Shown here: in pieces, positions 1-6,870 of the stretch
How the letters are laid out: the number at the start of each line of letters is the position of its first letter
Numbering within the stretch: the first letter of the stretch is position 1
Origin: Flectobacillus roseus
GTDB taxonomy: Bacteria > Bacteroidota > Bacteroidia > Cytophagales > Spirosomataceae
Direction: 5' to 3' (one strand)
NCBI RefSeq assembly: GCF_030056665.1
Contig: NZ_JASHIG010000002.1
DNA length: 64,000 nucleotides
The notes under the pieces: model-generated
What the model was told of the DNA's origin: nothing
Database searches by the model: none
Seen by the model: the letters and a program-made list of their open reading frames with translations, nothing else
Made by a program: the position numbers and the translations under genes

Positions 1-134
1 ATCGCCTAATTGGGAGACCTTGCTTAAACTGACCATACGAATGTATGCGATCTTTGCTATTGCTTGCACTAGTGGTTCAGTCAAAGACTGCAATTGATTT
101 ATGGTTCCATGCTGTTAAACCTGGGATAGCAAGG
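1..134. repeat. Recombination-type repeat, copy R1
   Basis: This segment matches 1801-1934 at about 92% identity by eye (roughly 11 differences in 134 bases). A related shorter copy lies at 1992-2124. On the minus strand it reads without a stop near its end as RIHSYGQFKQGLPIRR, the same frame that runs into the endonuclease toxin tail at the second copy. Another toxin tail may therefore lie just left of the window. It is probably a spacer repeat of an orphan toxin/immunity array. Confidence 0.75.
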
Positions 135-159
135 AAAAAACACTTAGACCAACAAGGGA

Positions 160-249
160 TTACGATTCCAAATAAGTTTTTTTCAGCGTATCCATTAGGG
201 TTACAAATTGTTCATATAACGCAAGATATTCTTCTGTAGGTAATTCACA
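160..249 (-). pseudogene. Cut-off C-terminal remnant of the duplicated immunity-like gene
   Basis: The minus-strand frame of the gene at 250-960 continues past its TAA for 29 codons (CELPTEEYLALYEQ and so on) to a second TAA at 160-162. It matches the corresponding part of the first domain (CELPTEEYLALYEQFVTL) almost residue for residue. The single change TAC to TAA at 250-252 therefore removed a real C-terminus. The ancestral protein would have had about 266 residues. Confidence 0.7.
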
Positions 250-960
250 TTATTGATACCCTACACTTTCTGGCATTTCATAACTTACGATTTCTTTCGT
301 AAATAAAAGCGTGCCTGCATCTGGTCGAACCATCTGATCTATATAATATTCATCTACTTCCTCTCCTCTTAATAGAGCTTTTAAGAATTCGATATTTTCC
401 TTATGATACTTTTCATGGCGAGGGAAAAGCGAAGTAAAATACCATATTGAAAACGTATATGATAATAAATCGTATGGTTCTTCAAAGCTGGATGTAATGC
501 CATCAAATTTACCATCTCTGAATCCCACGTGAAATGTATAATTTTTTAAATTCGCAATGTTACGATTCAAACAAGTATTTCTCAATAAATCTATTAAGGT
601 TACAAATTGTTCATATAACGCAAGATATTCTTCTGTGGGTAATTCACAGTATTGATACCCTACACTTTCTGGTATTTCATAACTTACGATTTCTTTTGTA
701 AATAAGAGCTTGCCTGCATCTAGTCGAACCAGCTGGCCTATATCATCTTCATCTACTTCCTCTCCTCTTAATAGAGCTTTTAAAGTTTGGATATTTTTCC
801 TTCGCCATCTTTCCTCAAGAGGCGATAGCGAAGTAGGACTAAATGACCATATTGAAAAGGTATATGATAATAAATCGTATGGCTCTTCAAGGCTTGATGT
901 AATGCCATCAAGTTTACCATCTGTAAATCTCACGTGAAAGGAATAATTTTTTAATTTCAT
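250..960 (-). CDS. Tandem-duplicated putative immunity protein, second domain truncated
   Basis: This 236-residue protein consists of two copies of one domain. Residues 1 to about 135 and 138 to 236 share LKNYxFHVxFxDGKxDGITS, EEPYDLLSYTFSIW, LKALLRGEEVDE and LLFTKEIVSYE. The second copy ends early at a TAA where the first copy has TAC. No signal peptide or membrane segment is visible. The ATG overlaps the stop of a decayed upstream frame (ATGA), the usual spacing of toxin and immunity genes. I do not recognise the family. An immunity role is inferred from context next to an endonuclease toxin tail and a YezG-like gene. Fusion of two formerly separate immunity genes by duplication is likely. 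Confidence 0.6.
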   Translation of the reverse strand: MKLKNYSFHVRFTDGKLDGITSSLEEPYDLLSYTFSIWSFSPTSLSPLEERWRRKNIQTLKALLRGEEVDEDDIGQLVRLDAGKLLFTKEIVSYEIPESVGYQYCELPTEEYLALYEQFVTLIDLLRNTCLNRNIANLKNYTFHVGFRDGKFDGITSSFEEPYDLLSYTFSIWYFTSLFPRHEKYHKENIEFLKALLRGEEVDEYYIDQMVRPDAGTLLFTKEIVSYEMPESVGYQ

Positions 961-1195
961 TGTAGATGTTCTATCAAAGTTCCTGTGATATTTCCTGTTG
1001 TTTTATCTGTGTATCCGTAAATGGATATATTTTTTCCAAGTAGTAAGATTCTTACCTAGCATTTCCTTATTATCAAAAGCTTTTCGTCATTGGTAGTTTA
1101 TTTCCAACGAATCCGTGTGTAAGAAACAAAACAACATTATATTTCCATTTTCGCTTCATCATTAGCAAGTTGTAAGGACTAAACACTCCCGTCGC
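957..1195 (-). pseudogene. Frameshifted toxin C-terminus remnant upstream of the immunity-like gene
   Basis: Three minus-strand frames join into one sensible reading if one A is removed from each of two short A-runs. The pieces are GVFSPYNLLMMKRKWKYNVV then LFLTHGFVGNKLPMTK, next AFDNKEMLGKNLTTWK, and last NISIYGYTDKTTGNITGTL then IEHLQ-stop. The final TGA overlaps the ATG at 958-960. The position suggests the C-terminus of a toxin paired with the duplicated immunity-like gene. The family is not recognised. Chance cannot be excluded, since the reading was assembled by eye. Confidence 0.4.
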
Positions 1196-1240
1196 TGTTT
1201 CAAGTTTAGGAACATGAAACAATAAATCAAGTGCAAAGGA
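1190..1240. repeat. Partial repeat copy R4, inverted relative to R1/R2
   Basis: Contains gctgtttcaagtttaggaac and aaatcaagtgcaaagg. On the minus strand these match the end of the repeat at 2075-2124 (TGCACTTGAT, then AAACTTGAAACAGCGA). It sits between the YezG-like gene and the toxin remnant, so every cassette in this array is flanked by some copy of the repeat. Confidence 0.55.
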
Positions 1241-1576
1241 TTAATTATCCTCTCCGTATAATAAAATTTGAAACTCGCTATCCCACCATGTTCTTACTTC
1301 ATATTTCCCATCTTTATATACCGTAAGTTCAGCCTTGTTCCAACGATTTTGTGATATCCCTGACATATTAAACCATTCTTGTATCCAGTCGTTAAAATCA
1401 TGATTTAACTCAAAAACATCTAAATATGATACTTTTAAATTATTTGAGTCAAAACATTCACCAGTGATACCACTTCCTTTCTCATTTGTGAAAATTTCTA
1501 TTTGACACTTAACAAACTGCATTTCTATGCCTGAAACAGTTAGTATTTCTTGGGATATTTTTTGTAATAGTTCCAT
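1241..1576 (-). CDS. YezG-like (DUF600) immunity protein
   Basis: A small acidic cytosolic protein of 111 residues without signal peptide. Its layout resembles YezG-type immunity proteins, which neutralise the nuclease tails of LXG/YeeF-type toxins: an N-terminal helix, a central sheet, a D/N-rich stretch with IQEWFN, then a C-terminal strand pair WNKAELTVYKDGKYEV with an acidic WDSEF. It starts 3 bases after the stop of an endonuclease toxin tail, the order and spacing expected for a cognate pair. The family call rests on pattern and on the toxin partner, not on an alignment. Confidence 0.6.
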   Translation of the reverse strand: MELLQKISQEILTVSGIEMQFVKCQIEIFTNEKGSGITGECFDSNNLKVSYLDVFELNHDFNDWIQEWFNMSGISQNRWNKAELTVYKDGKYEVRTWWDSEFQILLYGEDN

Positions 1577-1579
1577 TAA

Positions 1580-1792
1580 TTAGTTGTTAAAAGTTTTTCT
1601 CGTATGGATTCCTTCAATTTTGTAGTTTACAATAAAAGATTTAGGTCTTCTATCGCTGCCATATTTTACTTCAATCTCTACACTTAACTTTTTGTCTGCT
1701 TTCGGAGCATTTGCCCATTTTCTTTCCATGGTAAACGCACCTTTTCCTGTTGGGTTTGTTACATTTCTATTGAGGCTTTTTCTCATCGGCAC
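1580..1792 (-). pseudogene. Orphan C-terminal tail of a DNA/RNA non-specific endonuclease toxin
   Basis: About 70 residues (NIVPM, LNRNVTNPTGKGAFTMERKW, DRRPKSFIVNYKI, ending FNN) match the C-terminal half of the Endonuclease_NS_2 toxin domain found at the end of LXG, Rhs and other polymorphic toxins. The catalytic half with the GH motif is absent, so it should be inactive alone. The only start-like codon is a GTG inside the NIVPM motif, and the frame is open back to about 1876 through the 134-bp repeat. It is therefore a displaced tail rather than a self-standing gene. Such tails can replace the end of a full-length toxin gene by recombination. The cognate YezG-like gene follows 3 bases later. 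Confidence 0.7.
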
Positions 1793-1800
1793 GATATTTA

Positions 1801-1934
1801 ATCGCCTAATTGGGAGACCTTGCTCAAACTGTCCATACGAATGTATGCGATCTTTGATATTGCTTGTACTAGTGGTTCAGTCAAATACTTCAATTGATTT
1901 ATGGTTCCAAGCTTTTAAACTTAGAATAGCGAGG
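1801..1934. repeat. Recombination-type repeat, copy R2
   Basis: The second long copy of the repeat at 1-134. Its left boundary falls inside the coding frame of the endonuclease tail, between LPIRR and LNIVPM. On the minus strand it codes in frame (RIHSYGQFEQGLPIRR). This is where a homologous crossover could join the tail to a parental toxin gene. Confidence 0.75.
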
Positions 1935-1945
1935 ATGATTAATTA

Positions 1946-2124
1946 TCCCTTGCTGTTTCAAGTTTAATAACTTGGAACGCCCAATAAAAAGCAGTCTCCG
2001 ACTGCGACCATACTCAAACTGACAATACTAAAGTATTCAATCTTTGTCATTAGTTGTGATGGCGGTGCAGTCTGAGACTGCACTTGATATATGGTTCCAA
2101 GTTGTTAAACTTGAAACAGCGAGG
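1946..2124. repeat. Inverted-repeat element with nested palindromes
   Basis: The ends 1946-1978 and 2093-2124 are inverted copies of each other (ttgctgtttcaagtttaa against ttaaacttgaaacagcga). Inside are two palindromes, gcagtctccgactgc near 1991 and gcagtctgagactgc near 2076, separated by a diverged copy of the middle of R1/R2. It looks like a small non-coding, MITE-like unit or a folded RNA element. No transposase gene is present in the window. Confidence 0.6.
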
Positions 2125-2135
2125 GTATTCTCACT

Positions 2136-2167
2136 AAAAAAGCGGTCAAAAAATAATTTTGACCGCC
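2136..2167 (-). terminator. Rho-independent terminator of the efflux operon
   Basis: The stem GCGGTCAAAA/TTTTGACCGC is followed on the minus strand by a T-run. It lies about 100 bases after the MFS gene stop. Between stop and hairpin, 2223-2259 carries the TGAGTGAGTTAGTGATTGAG-like track that also occurs behind three other genes in this window. Confidence 0.7.
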
Positions 2168-2264
2168 TTTTGCTTAGTCGCAAGCCATTGTGTCACTAAC
2201 AGTGAAATATAAATAAAAAATAATCACTCAACCACTCAATCACTAACTCACTCAATAAGTACCC

Positions 2265-3845
2265 CTAAGAAAAGTATTTATTTTTCAGCAAATTAAAGGA
2301 AAAACGGAGGTGCTTGTTAAAAGCAATATACAACGCTACCAAGAATAAGCCGTAGCCCCATACGGTAAAAAGCTCCATATTTCCCAATAAAAAAGACTGG
2401 GTCTGCACTCCTGCATTGACTTTCTTCATAGCCAAGGTAGCGGCTGGTGCAAGGTCATATCCTTTTTGAACAAAAGATTCTTGGATGGTACTCACGATTC
2501 CTGTCGTGGTTGGATTTTCGGGCAACAGTTTTTTCAGAAAAATATACCTATGTTTATTGTTAAAATACACCTGAAAATTTTGAACTAAGCAAAAGCCGAT
2601 ATTCGTTCCCCAAAATCTCCCTGCCACACCAATCGCACCTGCAAACGGCGCCAAATAAGCTGGAACAGCCGAAACAGTATTGAGCACCAATGGCACAAAC
2701 AATACCCCTACTCCAACTCCTTGCATCATATAAGGAATCCACATCTGCGAAAGTGCCACATCGGGCAAAAACAAAAAAGTAAACCACCAATGGTAAATAG
2801 CCATCGTCAAAAATCCTAAAATCAAAATCAATTTGGTGGGTAACTTCTGCACCATCATCATTCCTGCAATAGCCATTCCGATAAAGACGCCAAACAGGTT
2901 TAAATACTGCACATGCGCCACCCTAAGCGGTTCCCATTGCCAGACTTTACTCATGGTGGTGTGACATATCGTCAGTGTAGCTCTGGAGATATAAAAAACA
3001 ATAAAAAGCAACAAACTCAATCGCAAGTTTCGGTAAGAAAACACTCTCATATCAAAACAACTACGTCGGTAAGTCATTTGTCGTATGATAAACAATGCAC
3101 TAAAAATCAAGCTAGTAATGGCACAAAAAACGATATTCGTAGATTGAAACCAATACAATTTTTCGCCATAATTGAGTACATATACCCCAGTCAAAATGGC
3201 AATGGTCAATAAAACAAAACTGGTCCAGTCAACTTTGTAAAGCGGTATTTTTCGATGAAAACGATTAGCTGTAAATGTTAGCCATATCAGACTTGCCACC
3301 ATAATTTGGAAAATAGCAGATCCAAAAGTCATGTATTTCCAATCGTGTGCATCGAGCAACCACACCGCAATATTGACAATAAACGGACTTGCCGCCAACA
3401 AAGCACCATAAGTAATCGAAAAAACTATGATAGTAGCGTTAGGACTTTTGGTTCTTGACAACATCAAGATACGGAGCGGTATCCAAGGCAATGCCATTAA
3501 TATTCCTTCGAGTATTCTTAGAAAGGCAAAAACCACAAAATCGTTGGTATAGGCAGAAGTCACAAATAATACTGCTGAAAGCAGATAAATCGTAATTAGG
3601 TAATTGCGAGGAGGGAAATATTTGAATAGTCGGCTTTCTATTAATATCGTCGCCAGAAATGTGCCATAAGTGAGGCTCATACTAAATTGTAAGTCTTCAG
3701 GCTCAATGTCGAAATAACTGGCAGCATAAGAAATATTGGAAGTGTATAATCCAAGCAAAGCCATGGTATGCAACATACAAATCACCAGCACCACCTGAAT
3801 AGCCCAATTAGGCACCCAAGGTTTGAAAATGGATGTTTTCTTCAT
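2265..3845 (-). CDS. MFS transporter of the DHA2/EmrB type
   Basis: An inner-membrane drug/proton antiporter of about 526 residues with about 14 predicted membrane segments, the size of the DHA2 family. The start is taken at the ATG encoding MKKTSIFKPWVPNW; the upstream TTG would add six residues. It lies 65 bases after an EmrA-like adaptor and follows a TolC-like channel, so the three should assemble into one pump spanning both membranes. The first helix begins at WAIQVVLVICML. The signature motifs of drug-specific members cannot be judged by eye, so the substrate is unknown. It is the last gene of the operon and ends at a terminator near 2150. Confidence 0.85.
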   Translation of the reverse strand: MKKTSIFKPWVPNWAIQVVLVICMLHTMALLGLYTSNISYAASYFDIEPEDLQFSMSLTYGTFLATILIESRLFKYFPPRNYLITIYLLSAVLFVTSAYTNDFVVFAFLRILEGILMALPWIPLRILMLSRTKSPNATIIVFSITYGALLAASPFIVNIAVWLLDAHDWKYMTFGSAIFQIMVASLIWLTFTANRFHRKIPLYKVDWTSFVLLTIAILTGVYVLNYGEKLYWFQSTNIVFCAITSLIFSALFIIRQMTYRRSCFDMRVFSYRNLRLSLLLFIVFYISRATLTICHTTMSKVWQWEPLRVAHVQYLNLFGVFIGMAIAGMMMVQKLPTKLILILGFLTMAIYHWWFTFLFLPDVALSQMWIPYMMQGVGVGVLFVPLVLNTVSAVPAYLAPFAGAIGVAGRFWGTNIGFCLVQNFQVYFNNKHRYIFLKKLLPENPTTTGIVSTIQESFVQKGYDLAPAATLAMKKVNAGVQTQSFLLGNMELFTVWGYGLFLVALYIAFNKHLRFSFNLLKNKYFS

Positions 3846-3910
3846 CTTTAAATATATGTTCAAAGCAAAATACCTCTAAAACCAGCGTTCATAATAAGGT
3901 ACTTTCACCG

Positions 3911-4960
3911 CTAATGTTTGGCAAAGACCTCCACATTCAGCCCAGCTCTCAATAAAGGATAGGCGACATCGGTTGTTTCTTGGATAGATATTTTCACAGG
4001 AACTCGCTGTTCAATTTTGACAAAATTACCTGTTGCATTATCGGGAGGAAGCAATGAAAATCGAGCTCCAGAGGCAGGAGAAAAGGATACTATTTGTCCA
4101 TGCCATACCTTATCACCCGTTACATCAGCTTTAAACTCGACGGTTTGTCCAATTTTCAAAAAACGAATTTGCGTTTCTTTAAAATTGGCAACCATCCATT
4201 TTTCCTTACTCACCACCGACAAAAGCGTTTGTCCCTCTTTAATCAATTGCCCAGGCTGAATGGTTCGTTTGCCTACCCAACCGTCATAAGGGGCGGTAAT
4301 TGTGGTGTATGAGTAAAATAATTTGGCATTATCCAGACTTGCTTTTTTCTGTTGAATAATGGTATTGCCAAACGGAATTACCGAATTAGCCTCACTTGCC
4401 ATCAGTTCTGTGCTATGGATTTTTTCAATTATTTCCTGATAATTGCTTTGAGCCGCCTCATAAGACGTTTTGACACTTTCTACTCGCTGTTCAGTCGTAG
4501 CCTCCTCTTTCAACAAATTGAGCTGACGTTGATACTCTCGTTCCATTTCCCAAACTTTCGCTTTCATCGCACTCAACTGTGCCTGATGAATGGCCACATT
4601 ACTTTGGGTTGTTTGAGCCTTTTTAGTAATAACATTTTCGTTTTTTAAGGCATTTTCAAAATCGGCATACGCCATATCAAGTTTTGCTCGATACTCACGT
4701 TCATCAAGTTGAATAAGCGTATCTCCTTTATGTACAAAGCTGTTATCCTGATAGTTAACTGCCTTTACATATCCCGTCACACGACTCATAACGGGCGTAA
4801 CATATTGTTCAATTTGGGCATCATTTGTTTGTTCGTGATTACGATAATACATGATATACCAGCCTCCTAAGGCAATGCCTCCAAGGGTAAGTCCGCTGGC
4901 AAAAACACTCACTACTGCATTAAAAATTCGACTTGTATCGTTTGGCTTAATTTGATTCAT
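3911..4960 (-). CDS. EmrA/HlyD-type periplasmic adaptor protein
   Basis: A 349-residue membrane-fusion protein. A single N-terminal membrane segment (residues ~18-37) is followed by the biotinyl-lipoyl-like half (VTPVMSRVTGYVKAVN, DTLIQLDEREY), a long coiled coil (~70-170), the second lipoyl half (ITAPYDGWVGKRTIQPGQLI) and a beta-barrel region. This layout is standard for adaptors that link an MFS pump to an outer-membrane channel. It lies 84 bases downstream of the TolC-like gene and upstream of the MFS gene, on the same strand. Confidence 0.9.
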   Translation of the reverse strand: MNQIKPNDTSRIFNAVVSVFASGLTLGGIALGGWYIMYYRNHEQTNDAQIEQYVTPVMSRVTGYVKAVNYQDNSFVHKGDTLIQLDEREYRAKLDMAYADFENALKNENVITKKAQTTQSNVAIHQAQLSAMKAKVWEMEREYQRQLNLLKEEATTEQRVESVKTSYEAAQSNYQEIIEKIHSTELMASEANSVIPFGNTIIQQKKASLDNAKLFYSYTTITAPYDGWVGKRTIQPGQLIKEGQTLLSVVSKEKWMVANFKETQIRFLKIGQTVEFKADVTGDKVWHGQIVSFSPASGARFSLLPPDNATGNFVKIEQRVPVKISIQETTDVAYPLLRAGLNVEVFAKH

Positions 4961-5044
4961 TGTAAAAAACAGCCGAAGAGAAAGTTATTAGAAAAAAGAG
5001 AATTATTTTCTTCAATTGTCCAATAACTAGCCCCTTATGCCCAT

Positions 5045-6400
5045 TTAGTTGAGTTGACCTGAAGTGTAAAGAAGATCGTAGTATTTTGCCACAGCCTCTA
5101 TTTGTGCTGACAAAAGTTGATAGCGAGTTCGAAACAAAGTTGTATCAGCATCCATCAATTCGGTATGTAATGCCATTTGATTCAAATATTTTTGTTTCAG
5201 AATTCTGTAGTTTTCTTGAGCTTGCGTGATTGCTTTTTCGATTACCTTTATTTTATCCTGTGTTTCCAGCCATGCCATATATCTGCGATACATCGCATCT
5301 TGGATCGCATCTTTTTGAATCCTTTCTTCTACTTGAGCAAGCTCAATCGACTGCTTTGCAATCGCCAATTTAGTCTTGACCTTAAATAAGTGAGAAATAC
5401 TAAAATTCATGTCAATCCCAATTCGACCTAGGCTATAGAGGTATGGATGTGGAGGAAATAAGAACAACATATAGTTGGGATAGTTGTAACCAAAAGTCCC
5501 AAACAAACTCAAAGTTGGCTTTGTCGATGCTTTGATGGCTTGGTATCCCAACTCATTAATTTCAGTCGCTTGTTGCTTTATTTTTACCTCCTCACGATTT
5601 AAAGCACCTTCTTGAAGCTTATCTATCAACAATTCTGTATGATTCATGCTGAGAGCCGACTTAGTGTCTAGCAACAAAGTATCTCTTTCTGGAATCTGCA
5701 AAAGAGTTTTCAAATCATTGAGCAATACTTTTGTATTTCGATCATTGGTCAAAATATCGAGGGTTGAATTTGAGCATTGAAGACTCGCTTGAAATACTTC
5801 CTCTTTGGTAATGGTACCATTCTTTTTGAAAGCACTGACCAAATTAAGTCGCTCGTTTTGTTCTTTGAGAGTTTCTTTTAAAAGTGAGTCAAGCGCAACT
5901 AGCTTGCAAATACCCAAGTAGGTTTGTATGACTTCAAGAGCTTTTTCTCGGTAAACTTGTTTCTCTTGAAGTTGCGCAATTTCTACCCTTTTTTCGGCCT
6001 GTTTTATGCCAATTTTAATTCTTCCTCCTTGATAAATAGACATTTTGATATTGACAGTAGCATCGTATATGTCGGGAATTGTCTGGTAGTGAACTACTTG
6101 ATCGGCATGTTGATACTCGATCATATTGCTCATACGATAATAGGAGGCATGAAAATCCAAATCTGGCAATTGTATTTCTTTTTCTTCCTTTACTTTTTCG
6201 TGGGCAATTTCCGTCTGAATTTTTGCTTCTTTAAGATAAGGACTGTTTTCTTTCAAAAGAGCTAAAGCTTCCGACAAATTCAATGAAACTTTATTACTTG
6301 TGGTATGGCTAATATGTTGTCCATAAGTGGTTTGGGCAAGCATAAGCAAACCTCCAAGGAAAAAACTCTTTCCTTGAATTGGCTGTTTGTACATTGTCAT
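5045..6400 (-). CDS. TolC-family outer-membrane efflux protein
   Basis: About 451 residues with a signal peptide ending near TTYGQ. Two long helical repeats follow, as in OMF channels: SLNLSEALALLKENSPYLKE at the start of repeat one and alanine/glutamine-rich helices toward the C-terminus. It should form the outer-membrane exit duct of the pump encoded by the next two genes. The start is placed at ATG 6400; ATG 6424 and 6394 are alternatives. No regulator lies immediately upstream, where about 470 non-coding bases precede the gene. Confidence 0.85.
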   Translation of the reverse strand: MTMYKQPIQGKSFFLGGLLMLAQTTYGQHISHTTSNKVSLNLSEALALLKENSPYLKEAKIQTEIAHEKVKEEKEIQLPDLDFHASYYRMSNMIEYQHADQVVHYQTIPDIYDATVNIKMSIYQGGRIKIGIKQAEKRVEIAQLQEKQVYREKALEVIQTYLGICKLVALDSLLKETLKEQNERLNLVSAFKKNGTITKEEVFQASLQCSNSTLDILTNDRNTKVLLNDLKTLLQIPERDTLLLDTKSALSMNHTELLIDKLQEGALNREEVKIKQQATEINELGYQAIKASTKPTLSLFGTFGYNYPNYMLFLFPPHPYLYSLGRIGIDMNFSISHLFKVKTKLAIAKQSIELAQVEERIQKDAIQDAMYRRYMAWLETQDKIKVIEKAITQAQENYRILKQKYLNQMALHTELMDADTTLFRTRYQLLSAQIEAVAKYYDLLYTSGQLN

Positions 6401-6870
6401 AAATTCAACACAGATACCATACATGTATCCGATTGCGAGAGTGAAAAATGAGAATATGTATAGGAGAAAGTTTACGACTTCTTCCTTCGATAAATTTTAA
6501 CTAATACTATTTAAGTTATTGTGCACGTGTGCTCTAGGCAACAGGCAAAGAGTTTTATCATGTTATTGAGTAACAACAAATATGTTTTTACCCTATACCA
6601 ATAGCTGAAAGCCAAAAGCTCAAACCTTATTTTGGACGATAACTTAAGAAGCAGGAAAGATTAAATCAACAGTATACCTGAGGCATACCTCAAATATAAT
6701 TTCCTGTAAATGAACTAATTCTGATAACTGATACACCATGAACTAATAACATCATATTCGTATTAAAAACAGGTGCAAAACTATTTTACCCTCATGGCAT
6801 GGGATATGAGTACCACAATATTGTACCATACTCATTGTCCCAATTAACAAGTAATCTAAACCACTATCTT
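6401..6870. other. Non-coding gap between CoA-transferase and efflux operon
   Basis: AT-rich, with no convincing reading frame or RNA. It should contain the promoter of the efflux operon (minus strand), but no clear TAnnTTTG box with a -33 TTTG was found. Its one structured part is the palindrome at 6801-6841. Confidence 0.5.
6801..6841. repeat. 41-bp imperfect palindrome downstream of the CoA-transferase
   Basis: The arms gggatatgagtac and gtaccatactcattgtccc fold on each other with an AT-rich centre. It begins about 30 bases past the stop codon of the CoA-transferase and has no T-run. It may be a mRNA 3'-end hairpin or a protein-binding site. Confidence 0.45.

Noticed and set aside
45..239. 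Plus-strand frame of 64 codons at the left edge
   Set aside because: It is antisense to the conserved remnant of the duplicated gene and to the repeat; no homologous features.
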